The notes below the pieces were generated by a model. The model was not told where the DNA came from, did no database searches, and saw only the letters and a list, made by a program, of their open reading frames with translations. Of a stretch of DNA of 64,000 nucleotides, positions 26,626 to 35,326 are shown piece after piece. Numbering within the stretch: position 1 is the stretch's first letter; each line of letters starts with the position of its first letter. Position numbers and translations under genes: made by a program. Source of the DNA: Acinetobacter lwoffii (GTDB taxonomy: Bacteria; Pseudomonadota; Gammaproteobacteria; Pseudomonadales; Moraxellaceae); assembly GCF_029024105.1 (NCBI RefSeq), contig NZ_CP118963.1:2604001-2668000 (forward strand), read 5' to 3'.

Positions 26626-26698
26626 AAATCTCCCTAACTCCCTCTTTTTCAAAGAGGGACTTTCCTCCCTTTTTAAAAAGGGAGGTCAGGAGGGATTT
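26626..26698. repeat. Nested palindromic repeat, REP-like
   Basis: Two hairpins, CCCTCTTT/AAAGAGGG and CCTCCCTTTTT/AAAAAGGGAGG, sit inside outer arms AAATCTCCCT/AGGAGGGATTT. It separates two convergent genes and may act as a transcription stop for both. Similar C/T-rich repeats are common between genes in this genus, as far as I recall. Confidence 0.7.
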
Positions 26699-26702
26699 AA
26701 AA

Positions 26703-28166
26703 TTAAAACGTCGACCAGCCGCTCCATTCCATAAAACGATACAGCCAATATTTAAAGAACGAGTTTTCTGCATATTGAGTGTAATCTACGCTCATCGAAC
26801 GGCCATTTAGATTTGACCATGCACCCTCAAAATATTGCTGGGCATCCCGGAAGACTTCGGCCTGAGGCTGACCCACCACGCGCATATTAGTTTCCAGATT
26901 ATAGTTTTTCAAATTGCGTACCGTAAAATTGGCCGAACCTAAAATCATTTCAGCTTGCTGAGCATTGCGCTTCATTAGGATCTTGCTATGACATTGCTCA
27001 CCCTGAGTATGACACCAACGTACATTTATACCCGCTTCGTGCAATTCTGAAGCCACCTGCCGATTTGGAATTCCATTCTTTTCACGGCCAAAGGCATCTT
27101 TATTTGGGTCGAGTAAAATCCGGACTTTGACACCACGTTCATGGGCCGCTATCAGACTTTTGATAATTTTTCGCTCAGACAGATAAAACATTGCCAGATC
27201 AATCTGTTCACTGGCTTTCGCGGTCTGAATCAGATTCAGAATCGCATCATAAATGGCTTTTTCAGTCAGCACCTGAGCTTGTGGCTGGCTACTGTCTGCC
27301 TGAAAATCCCCAGCGACAATGGCTGGCATATTCGCTTGTGACATCATGCCCACAGACAGTTCTGTTTTCAAAATATCCACAGCTGTGCTCCCCCAGACCA
27401 ATAAACCAATATTGGAATGCCGTGAACTGCCATCATGCGGATTCATGGATGTGACCAGTGCTTTCCAGCCTTGATCGGTATCCACCACCATAGTTTTGCG
27501 ATGATTGGCTTTAAAGTTAAACAAATCAAAATAACTGCGCAGGGTAATTTTTTCTGTTCCAAATGGATTCGGCAACCAGCCTGTTTCCGGATTATTGCCA
27601 ATGCCCTGGCAACAGATATACCAGAAGCCGGACCAGCTTGGATTGGAAGCCCGCAACGGCGTCAGATTGGTTTCAATCACATCAATACCGTGCTGACGTA
27701 ATTCCCGATACTGCTCGGATCTAATTCCACCATAGACCGAATTGATCGGATCGGTAATAAATTTGATTTCTACCTCAGGCTGCAGCAGACGTTTACTGAT
27801 TAAAGCATCGCTCAGTTGTTGACTCAATGCCTGATGCTGCTGCGTAGATGCACCGGTTTGCTGATTAAATAAAAACATATCCAGCACAATCAGCGATTTG
27901 GCCTCTTCAATCATTTTCAGCATTTCATTAAAAATGCGATGATCTAAATGCTGTTTTCCTTCGGCATCCAGATAAGTCTGATCGGCCAGAAACTTGACTT
28001 CGGCATGACGCAGTTTGCCCGTGTAATTCAGACCTTCCGGCAAAGGCTTATACGTGTGGTAGATTGCCGAAGCCAAATAACCCACAGCCAGCATACTAAT
28101 GATCAAAGTCGCATAACGGCGATTCGACCAGTTCAATTTATTGTGAATTCGTTGAAAGATACGCAT
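26703..28166 (-). CDS. Phospholipase D / cardiolipin-synthase-like membrane protein
   Basis: A 487-residue member of the PLD superfamily. One N-terminal transmembrane helix (LIISMLAVGYLASAIYHTY) anchors it. Two HKD motifs are visible: NHRKTMVVDTD with SMNPHDGS, and HSKILMK with LGSANFT. The architecture fits a phosphatidyltransferase or phospholipase acting on membrane lipids; a CMP-type or nuclease activity cannot be excluded. It lies next to but is not clearly cotranscribed with znuD, from which it is separated by about 100 bp. Confidence 0.85.
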   Translation of the reverse strand: MRIFQRIHNKLNWSNRRYATLIISMLAVGYLASAIYHTYKPLPEGLNYTGKLRHAEVKFLADQTYLDAEGKQHLDHRIFNEMLKMIEEAKSLIVLDMFLFNQQTGASTQQHQALSQQLSDALISKRLLQPEVEIKFITDPINSVYGGIRSEQYRELRQHGIDVIETNLTPLRASNPSWSGFWYICCQGIGNNPETGWLPNPFGTEKITLRSYFDLFNFKANHRKTMVVDTDQGWKALVTSMNPHDGSSRHSNIGLLVWGSTAVDILKTELSVGMMSQANMPAIVAGDFQADSSQPQAQVLTEKAIYDAILNLIQTAKASEQIDLAMFYLSERKIIKSLIAAHERGVKVRILLDPNKDAFGREKNGIPNRQVASELHEAGINVRWCHTQGEQCHSKILMKRNAQQAEMILGSANFTVRNLKNYNLETNMRVVGQPQAEVFRDAQQYFEGAWSNLNGRSMSVDYTQYAENSFFKYWLYRFMEWSGWSTF

Positions 28167-28272
28167 AAGAAAAAACCTAACCCAATATACTCAGGCTAGG
28201 TTTTATCTTATGATTTTTCAAGTAGATTTCAGTGAGATCTAGATGATTTGGTCGATTATTTCAGTAGACCTG

Positions 28273-30387
28273 TTAGAAATCATACTGCACGCCGACAGTA
28301 AAGTTGCGACCCACCTGCGGAATATTCGACAGGAAGGAAGTATGTGAATACACCTGATCATCGAGCAGGTTATTGGCCTTGAAATAAACTCGATAAGCAT
28401 TGTTATCTGCAATGCTATTGGCATAACTCAGGCCAACATTCACCATATTGTAGCCTTGGGTTTCATCTTCATAGCTGGCGATTTTGTCCTGATTAAAGAC
28501 ATGATAATACTCAGCCAAACCTGACCAGCCATCGGCAAAGTCTGCTTCTACTTTGGTGCCTAAGCGACCTGCAGGTACACGTGGTGCATTTTCGCCTTCA
28601 ATCTTGCCACGTACATAGTCCCCAAAGACGCTGAGCTTATACATATCATTGATCTGATACCCGGCTTGTGCTTCTGTACCATAGAATCTGGCTTTGTCCT
28701 GGGTATATTGCACGCCACGTAAATTACCTTTTTGCGCTACCGTTTCGCCATAGATATAATCATCAAACCAGTTGTGATAGACATGCACACGGTAATCCAG
28801 TTTATCCCCTTCATAATGCAGACCTAACTCGAGATTATTTGAAGTTTCTTTATCGAGATCAGGATTACCTAGTTCATAGGTATTGGTCGCAAAATGCAAG
28901 CCATCAGCATAGAGTTCTTGAGCTAAAGGCAAACGCTGCTGATGTGATCCCACTACAGAAAGTTTGTAGTCCGGTGCAAATTCCCAGTTGGCAGCAGCGG
29001 ATGCAGAGACACCAGTCCCCGAATAATCTTTCTGATCCGAATCTACTTTCACTTTTTGATGATCGACACGCGCACCAAGTTCAACATGCACATCGCCAAG
29101 TTGCTTATGCTCTAAAGCAAAAAGACTGAATTTGTCAGTTTTTGTGTCCGGCATCACGACACCTGAACTATGAACATGATGTTCTTCATCGTCCTCATCG
29201 CCATCTTCATGATGGTCATGCTCTGATGCGGCAAGATTAATTTTTTGCTGTGAAATCTGGGTTCCAATCACCCCTTCCCAGCCTGCAACTGGCACATGCA
29301 CCAACTCTAAACGGCCGTCATAACCTTTGCTTTTAAAGTTACTAATGACTTCACTTTCTTCAAGTTCATTGTGTTCATAATCGGTAATGCTGGCATGTGC
29401 ACGTAGTTTTTCAACACCGGCAAAAGGCTGTTCCAGTTCGGTGCGTACTTCATAGCGTTCAGATTTTAAATCTACCCATGGTCCACCATGCTCTTCATGG
29501 GCTGGTGCATCTGGGTCAGGTGTTGGACAACCATGAAAATGATCACCATGTAAAACACAACCATGATATTCATGACTATGCCCTGGTAAGCCATACTGAT
29601 CCTGACGGTTGCTATAAGACAGACCGACAAAACCACGATCATGAATCCATGATCCGCCAATATTGACTGTTTGCCCTTCAGCAAAAGTATTGCCCACACG
29701 ACGTTCTTTTTCTAATTCGTCATCATGCTCATGAAAATAATCCGGTGCAATATAATCATTGGCTTTACGTTTTGAGCCTTCTACACGCAAAGCAAAGTTT
29801 TCACCAATACCCGCTGTCACACCAGCACTTGCCAGTTTTTCATCACTGCCTGAGTTATAACGCAGGCCGACTGTACCTTCCAAACCATCTTCAGGCATCT
29901 GGGTCGGAATTTTTTGATCAGTGACATTCACCAGACCACCGACTGTACCGGCACCATAAAGTAATGTAGATGGACCACGAATCACTTCGACCTGTTTCGC
30001 CAGAATCGGATCAACGGTTACTGCATGGTCAGGAGACAAAGTGGATACATCCGCTGTTTCAGAAGCATGCTGCAACACTTTCACACGTGGACCATCTTGA
30101 CCACGAATCACAGGACGGCTTGAGCCTGAACCATATTGATTAGAATAAACACCCAGCTCATCTGCCAAGGCATCCCCAATGGTGGTAGCACGTTCAGACA
30201 GCGCTTTCTGATCCACGACCTGATCTGCAACCGCGAAATCCGCCGCAGTCTGCACCAATGGATGAGCTTGCACCTGAATAGTGTCCATGGTCTGAACCGG
30301 GATAGAAGATGAGGATTGCTCTGCAAATACTGTAGGCGCAACTACAGCAAAAATTGACAATGTTATTAGATTCTTAGGGAAGGACAT
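28273..30387 (-). CDS. znuD: TonB-dependent zinc receptor, ZnuD-like
   Basis: A 704-residue outer-membrane receptor. It has a signal peptide ending near VFAEQS, TonB box MDTIQVQA, plug with SRPVIRGQDGPRVKVL and VIRGPSTLLYGAG, and a barrel ending in F. Two extracellular loops are very His/Asp/Glu-rich (HGDHFHGCPTPDPDAPAHEEH and HDHHEDGDEDDEEHH), a hallmark of zinc receptors such as ZnuD. The Zur-like palindrome 31 bp upstream of the ATG supports zinc control. Role: high-affinity zinc import across the outer membrane. Confidence 0.9.
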   Translation of the reverse strand: MSFPKNLITLSIFAVVAPTVFAEQSSSSIPVQTMDTIQVQAHPLVQTAADFAVADQVVDQKALSERATTIGDALADELGVYSNQYGSGSSRPVIRGQDGPRVKVLQHASETADVSTLSPDHAVTVDPILAKQVEVIRGPSTLLYGAGTVGGLVNVTDQKIPTQMPEDGLEGTVGLRYNSGSDEKLASAGVTAGIGENFALRVEGSKRKANDYIAPDYFHEHDDELEKERRVGNTFAEGQTVNIGGSWIHDRGFVGLSYSNRQDQYGLPGHSHEYHGCVLHGDHFHGCPTPDPDAPAHEEHGGPWVDLKSERYEVRTELEQPFAGVEKLRAHASITDYEHNELEESEVISNFKSKGYDGRLELVHVPVAGWEGVIGTQISQQKINLAASEHDHHEDGDEDDEEHHVHSSGVVMPDTKTDKFSLFALEHKQLGDVHVELGARVDHQKVKVDSDQKDYSGTGVSASAAANWEFAPDYKLSVVGSHQQRLPLAQELYADGLHFATNTYELGNPDLDKETSNNLELGLHYEGDKLDYRVHVYHNWFDDYIYGETVAQKGNLRGVQYTQDKARFYGTEAQAGYQINDMYKLSVFGDYVRGKIEGENAPRVPAGRLGTKVEADFADGWSGLAEYYHVFNQDKIASYEDETQGYNMVNVGLSYANSIADNNAYRVYFKANNLLDDQVYSHTSFLSNIPQVGRNFTVGVQYDF

Positions 30388-30417
30388 GACCGAAGCTCAA
30401 ATTCAGCAATTTGGATT

Positions 30418-30436
30418 AATGTTATAATATAACATT
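30418..30436. promoter_or_regulatory. Zur-box palindrome between znuD and the DUF4184 gene
   Basis: AATGTTATA-A-TATAACATT is a perfect 19-bp palindrome matching the gammaproteobacterial Zur consensus (GTTATANTATAAC core). A degenerate half-site GTTATA occurs near 30470. It lies in the divergent promoter region and could control both genes. Confidence 0.85.
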
Positions 30437-30527
30437 TCATTGTTTTTGCAATCCTTTACGATACTCAGTGTTATATTTTATTAGAATGCCCTTTGAATAT
30501 TTTTGATTACATTAAAACATTATCTTT

Positions 30528-31292
30528 ATGCCCTTTACCTTGTCGCATGCTGTGCTTGCTCCACCTATTTCATATTTGACTGGGAATAGACTTCCTGTTG
30601 CTGCGCTGGCGATTGGCTGTATGGTGCCCGATTTATATCGTCTCTTTACTTCGAGTAATTCAAATATCACGCATTTATGGTCTTCGCTGATACATCCTGA
30701 CCTGTGGATCGGACTTATTTTCTGCATGATCTGGTATGGTCTATATCGCCCAGCTATTTACCGTTTCATCGGTATTCAGCATGATTTAAAGATTCACAAT
30801 ATCCTTGCAGCACTAAAATTCATCCTGGTGATGTGTCTGGCAGTCATCATTGGTACAGCCACCCATTTAATCTGGGATGGACTAACGCATGTCGACTTTC
30901 GAACTTTTGCCTTTCATAACGTCTTAGCCCAACATTTTCAGTTGCTTGGACAAAGTTATCCGCTGCACCGAATTTTACAGATTGGCACCTCAGTGATTGT
31001 CTTGCCTCTTATCCTGTGGATGAGCCTGCATTACTATAAAACTCATCAGCAATATCTTGCAGTCAGTGTGAAAATCAAATCCTTTGCCTGGGGCTTATTG
31101 CTCTTTTCTATATTTACCGGCCTATTTTCTGTCTGGGATTATGCGCGCTATATTTCTACGGAAGTCTGGCAATCAGACCTCTATTATTTTACTGGTCGCT
31201 CGATCAATGAATTTAGCCAAGGCTTTCTGATCACCTTCAGTCTGGGCTGTTTACTGTTTTTATTTTTAGACAGAGAGCACAGGATGGATTAA
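30528..31292 (+). CDS. DUF4184 family membrane protein
   Basis: A 254-residue polytopic protein of about seven hydrophobic segments. The N-terminus MPFTLSHAVLAPP and the segment ATHLIWDGLTH, carrying conserved His and Asp, mark the DUF4184 family, which resembles integral-membrane metal-dependent hydrolases. Function unknown. It starts 91 bp from the Zur palindrome, opposite znuD, so zinc control is plausible. Confidence 0.8.
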   Translation: MPFTLSHAVLAPPISYLTGNRLPVAALAIGCMVPDLYRLFTSSNSNITHLWSSLIHPDLWIGLIFCMIWYGLYRPAIYRFIGIQHDLKIHNILAALKFILVMCLAVIIGTATHLIWDGLTHVDFRTFAFHNVLAQHFQLLGQSYPLHRILQIGTSVIVLPLILWMSLHYYKTHQQYLAVSVKIKSFAWGLLLFSIFTGLFSVWDYARYISTEVWQSDLYYFTGRSINEFSQGFLITFSLGCLLFLFLDREHRMD

Positions 31293-31351
31293 ACAAAGCA
31301 CTGGCTTTGCGCCTATTCACTTTAAAATGATATTGTTTTTGACCCAAGTTC

Positions 31352-31380
31352 TTGTGACAACATGCCCAAAGAGGCATAAT
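31352..31380 (+). promoter_or_regulatory. Sigma-70-like promoter of aspS
   Basis: TTGTGA (31352-31357) and CATAAT (31375-31380) with a 17-bp spacer, 75 bp upstream of the aspS start. By inspection only. Confidence 0.6.
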
Positions 31381-31454
31381 CCTACCTTTACTCAAAGCGG
31401 TACGCTGTTTACGTATTCGCTGACCTTAACCCATATAGTTGGATTTCTAACGCT

Positions 31455-33239
31455 ATGATGCGAACTCATTACTGCGGTTCTTTAACCGAAGCTCAAATTG
31501 ACCAAACCGTAACATTATGCGGTTGGGTACACCGTCGCCGTGACCACGGTGGTGTAATCTTCCTTGACATGCGTGACCGTGATGGTCTTGTTCAAGTGGT
31601 TATTGACCCAGATACTCCTGAAGCATTCGCAACTGCTGATAAAGTACGTTCAGAATTTGTATTAAAAATTACAGGCCGTGTGCGTCGCCGTTATGAAGGC
31701 ACAGAAAATGCCAATATGGTGAGCGGTCAAATCGAAGTCTTGGGTAAAGAAATTGAAGTTCTTGCTCAGTCTGAAACTCCGCCATTCCCTTTGAATGACG
31801 AAAACACCAATATTTCTGAAGAAATTCGTTTGAAATACCGTTTCCTGGACATCCGTCGTCCAGAAATGCTAGATCGTTTACGTTTTCGTTCTAAATTAAC
31901 CAACCTGATTCGTAACTACTTCGAAGACAATGGCTTCCTAGACGTTGAAACTCCGATCTTAACTCGTGCAACGCCTGAAGGTGCGCGTGACTATTTAGTG
32001 CCAAGCCGCGTATCTAACGGTAGCTTCTACGCACTTCCACAATCGCCACAGCTATTCAAACAGTTGTTGATGGTCGGCGGTATTGATCGTTACTACCAAA
32101 TCGCGAAATGTTTCCGTGATGAAGACTTACGTGCTGACCGTCAGCCTGAATTCACCCAAATCGACGTTGAAACATCGTTCATGAGTGACGATGACATTAT
32201 GGATTTAATGGAAACTTTAACCGTGAAGATGTTCAAAGAACTTCTAAACGTAGAGTTTGATAAATTCCCACGCATGACCTACAACGATGCAATGCGTGAC
32301 TATGCATCTGACAAACCAGATATGCGTATTCCGTTGAAACTGGTTGACGTTGCAGACTTGATGCAAGACGTTGAGTTCAAAGTATTCGCAGGTCCTGCTA
32401 AAGATCCTAAAGGTCGTATCGTTGCGCTTCGCGTACCGGGTGCGGGTTCACTGCCACGTAGCGCGATTGATGAATACACCAAATTTGTAGGCATCTACGG
32501 TGCACGCGGTTTGGCTTACATCAAAGTCAACGAACTTGAAAAAGGCATCGAAGGTCTTCAATCTCCAATCGTGAAATTCATCGAGCCAATCGTACTTGAT
32601 CTATTGAAACGTGTTGGCGCTGAAAATGGCGACATCGTATTCTTCGGTGCAGACAAAGCCAAAGTTGTAAACGATGCCATGGGTGCGCTTCGTGTGAAGA
32701 TCGGTCATGATATGAAACTTGCAACTTGTGAGTGGGCACCACTTTGGGTTGTTGATTTCCCAATGTTCGAAGAAACTGATGATGGTAAATGGACCTCTGT
32801 TCACCATCCATTCACGCTACCAAAATCAAGCGTAGAAGAAGTGAAGAACAATCCAGGTGCTGCGTTGTCTGTTGCTTACGATATGGTTTTGAACGGTACT
32901 GAAATCGGTGGTGGTTCACTGCGTATTCACAATCTTGAAATGCAAAAAGCGATCTTTGAAGCACTTGGTATTGGTGAAGAAGAAGCAGAAGAGAAATTCA
33001 GTTTCTTGTTAAATGCATTACGTTATGGCGCGCCTCCGCATGGTGGTTTGGCATTTGGTCTTGACCGTCTTGTGATGCTCATGACTGGCGGTGCTTCGAT
33101 TCGTGATGTCATCGCATTCCCGAAAACCAAGACTGCTGAATGTCCATTAACGCAAGCACCTGCTCCAGTTGAATCAAATCAACTGCGTGACCTGGGTATT
33201 CGCTTACGTGAAAAACCAAAAGCTGAATCTCAAGAATAA
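31455..33239 (+). CDS. aspS: Aspartate--tRNA ligase
   Basis: A 594-residue bacterial-type class IIb synthetase. The OB-fold anticodon domain (LCGWVHRRRDHGGVIFLDMRDRDG) is followed by motif 2 (KCFRDEDLRADRQPEFTQID), the bacterial GAD insertion, and motif 3 (GGLAFGLDRLVMLM). Charges tRNA-Asp, possibly also tRNA-Asn in organisms lacking AsnRS. In Acinetobacter this gene borders the outer-core locus, and the glycan genes indeed follow it here. Confidence 0.98.
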   Translation: MMRTHYCGSLTEAQIDQTVTLCGWVHRRRDHGGVIFLDMRDRDGLVQVVIDPDTPEAFATADKVRSEFVLKITGRVRRRYEGTENANMVSGQIEVLGKEIEVLAQSETPPFPLNDENTNISEEIRLKYRFLDIRRPEMLDRLRFRSKLTNLIRNYFEDNGFLDVETPILTRATPEGARDYLVPSRVSNGSFYALPQSPQLFKQLLMVGGIDRYYQIAKCFRDEDLRADRQPEFTQIDVETSFMSDDDIMDLMETLTVKMFKELLNVEFDKFPRMTYNDAMRDYASDKPDMRIPLKLVDVADLMQDVEFKVFAGPAKDPKGRIVALRVPGAGSLPRSAIDEYTKFVGIYGARGLAYIKVNELEKGIEGLQSPIVKFIEPIVLDLLKRVGAENGDIVFFGADKAKVVNDAMGALRVKIGHDMKLATCEWAPLWVVDFPMFEETDDGKWTSVHHPFTLPKSSVEEVKNNPGAALSVAYDMVLNGTEIGGGSLRIHNLEMQKAIFEALGIGEEEAEEKFSFLLNALRYGAPPHGGLAFGLDRLVMLMTGGASIRDVIAFPKTKTAECPLTQAPAPVESNQLRDLGIRLREKPKAESQE

Positions 33240-33260
33240 TTCTTGAAGTATTAAGTGAAA

Positions 33261-33289
33261 AAGCTCTGCCTCGTGCGGGGCTTTTTTTG
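33261..33289 (+). terminator. Terminator after aspS
   Basis: AAAGCTCT/GGGGCTTT stem with two G-U pairs followed by T7. Confidence 0.8.
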
Positions 33290-33354
33290 TAAGATTGAGT
33301 CGTATCTGGAACAGTGGCATAATAGCCACAGTTTTTAATCTAAGGTAATTAGCA

Positions 33355-33576
33355 ATGGCTATGCGTCCTGCAGTTCGTAATCGCAGCATTATGCTTATTG
33401 TATTTTCAGTGGTTCAATGGCTGTTCATGCGCTATATCCTTGCCAACAACCTGTTCAACCTCGATACCAATGACCGTATTGTGTATTTTTGCCTGAGCAG
33501 TATTTTAGGTGCCCTGCTGATTTTTGTAGGTTTGATTTATATGGTGCTGAAGGGCAATCCGGACAAAGACCTATAA
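33355..33576 (+). CDS. Small two-helix membrane protein, 73 residues
   Basis: Two hydrophobic segments (IMLIVFSVVQWLFMRYIL and CLSSILGALLIFVGLIYMVL) joined by a polar loop. No known family. An AAGG site precedes the ATG. It ends 18 bp before the acyltransferase gene and is probably in the same transcript. Confidence 0.7.
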   Translation: MAMRPAVRNRSIMLIVFSVVQWLFMRYILANNLFNLDTNDRIVYFCLSSILGALLIFVGLIYMVLKGNPDKDL

Positions 33577-33594
33577 TCTGACCATCTGGATAGC

Positions 33595-34455
33595 ATGTAC
33601 ACCCTACTCAAAAATTTCTCCAAGCTTCCACTAAGATTCATTCAAAATCTTGCGCAACTGGCTGGATCTCTTTTGTATTTCAGCCATTCTTCTGCACGCC
33701 GAGTGACTGAGATTAATCTGGCCTCTGCTTATCCAGAACTTTCTGAATCTGAACGGGCTGATTTGACCAAACGCAGCCTGAAAAGTCAGTGCATGACTTA
33801 TGCGGAATCAGTCAAGATTTGGGGATCATCTCCTGAATACGCGCTGTCTTTAATTCAGGATGTGCATGGCAAAGATATTTTCCTGCAAGCTTTGCAAAAT
33901 CCTCAGGGCTGCTTGGCTGTAGTTCCACATTTTGGTACGTGGGAGCTATTAAATGTTTGGGTAAATCAACATACCTCCCCTGTGATTATGTATAAGCCCA
34001 GCAAGAATCAGGATGTTGACCGCTTTATGCTTGAAGCTCGGCAACGCCTGAATGCAACACTGGTCCCTACAGATGATTCTGGGGTACGTGCTGTGTTTAA
34101 GCATTTAAAACAGGGTGGTTTTTCTGCAATTTTGCCGGATCATGTTCCTAAAGAATCTGGTGGAATCTATTCTTATTTTTATGGTCAAAATGCGCTGTCC
34201 TCTACGCTTCTTTCCAAACTGGCAGCTAAAACACAATGTTCTGTAGTTGGGCTTAGTTGTTTAAGACGTGAAGATTTTTCCGGTTATGATATTTACGTGA
34301 CTAAGTTATCAAATGATATTTTATCTAAAGATTTACAACTGTCAGTTGATACCTTAAATAAAGAAATGGAGCGCATGATTAATGTCGCTCCAGAACAATA
34401 TTTGTGGGGGTATAAACGCTTTAGGAAGACATTAAATAAAAAAAAGTTTTATTGA
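33595..34455 (+). CDS. LpxL/HtrB-like lysophospholipid acyltransferase family protein
   Basis: A 286-residue lipid A/lysophospholipid acyltransferase-like protein with the catalytic HX4E motif in VVPHFGTWELLN and a conserved GG...LPDHVP segment. The N-terminus is weakly hydrophobic, so membrane association is likely. By family it adds an acyl chain to a lipid A or related precursor. It opens the glycan island between aspS and ilvE. Confidence 0.85.
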   Translation: MYTLLKNFSKLPLRFIQNLAQLAGSLLYFSHSSARRVTEINLASAYPELSESERADLTKRSLKSQCMTYAESVKIWGSSPEYALSLIQDVHGKDIFLQALQNPQGCLAVVPHFGTWELLNVWVNQHTSPVIMYKPSKNQDVDRFMLEARQRLNATLVPTDDSGVRAVFKHLKQGGFSAILPDHVPKESGGIYSYFYGQNALSSTLLSKLAAKTQCSVVGLSCLRREDFSGYDIYVTKLSNDILSKDLQLSVDTLNKEMERMINVAPEQYLWGYKRFRKTLNKKKFY

Positions 34456-34480
34456 AAATAAATTAAGAGGAAATTTTTAC

Positions 34481-35326
34481 ATGTACAACAAAACTAAAGT
34501 GGCTATTCTATACATTGCAACTGGTCGATATATCAAGTTCTGGGATTTTTTTTATAAATCAGCTGAGCAAAATCTTTTATTAAATAGTTCAAAACATTAT
34601 TTTGTATTTACAGACTGCAAAGAATTATTAGAAAGTGATATTGAAGAAAATATTACTTATATTAAGCAACCAAAATTAGGTTGGCCGTATGACACCTTAA
34701 TGAGATTTAATATCTTTTTAACCCAAAAGAATCAATTAAAAAAATTTGATTATATTTTCTTCTTCAATGCAAATACTGAAATTGTTAAAACTATTACAGA
34801 AGAAGATCTACTTCCATTAAACAGTGCTGAAAATTTAGTTTTAACTCATCAGCCTCATGCATTCCATAAAAATAAAAAGCAATTTACATATGATAGAAAT
34901 CCACTTTCAAATGCATATATTCCACTTTCTCAGGGTAAACACTACTTTACAGGGGCATTAAACGGTGGGAAATCAGTAAATTTTCTTGAGATGTGTGAAC
35001 ATTTAAATCGTAAGACCAAAGAGGACTTAGATCAGAATATTATTGCTCTATGGCATGATGAAAGTCATCTAAATAAATATGCTCTTGATAGAACAGATGT
35101 TAAAATACTGCCGCCATATTTTACTCGTGGTGAGAAAGAATATTGGAAGAAAGAGTCGAAAGTCATGTTTTCTGATAAATCACATTATCGATTTGGTGGA
35201 CATGCTTTTCTTCGTGGGGAAACAGATCAATATATTGATCAAATTGAATGGAAAAAATTAAATGGTAAACCCAAAAAAAGAATTTCATTTAGACTCAAAC
35301 AATATATCAAAAGTTTTTTCATCTAA
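34481..35326 (+). CDS. Glycosyltransferase family 6 (ABO/alpha-1,3-Gal type)
   Basis: A 281-residue GT-A fold protein. It begins VAILYIATGRYIKFW and carries KLGWPYDTLMRF. In place of the metal-binding DXD of mammalian GT6 enzymes it has NAN (residues 96-98) within YIFFFNANTE, as in the bacterial GT6 branch. The acceptor-site segment WHDESHLNKY (191-200) is almost identical to that of vertebrate ABO transferases. By family it transfers Gal or GalNAc in alpha-1,3 linkage to a galactoside. The gene is strongly AT-rich and its 3' end overlaps the next gene by 65 bp. Role: outer-core or surface glycan side chain; the acceptor is unknown. Confidence 0.88.
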   Translation: MYNKTKVAILYIATGRYIKFWDFFYKSAEQNLLLNSSKHYFVFTDCKELLESDIEENITYIKQPKLGWPYDTLMRFNIFLTQKNQLKKFDYIFFFNANTEIVKTITEEDLLPLNSAENLVLTHQPHAFHKNKKQFTYDRNPLSNAYIPLSQGKHYFTGALNGGKSVNFLEMCEHLNRKTKEDLDQNIIALWHDESHLNKYALDRTDVKILPPYFTRGEKEYWKKESKVMFSDKSHYRFGGHAFLRGETDQYIDQIEWKKLNGKPKKRISFRLKQYIKSFFI

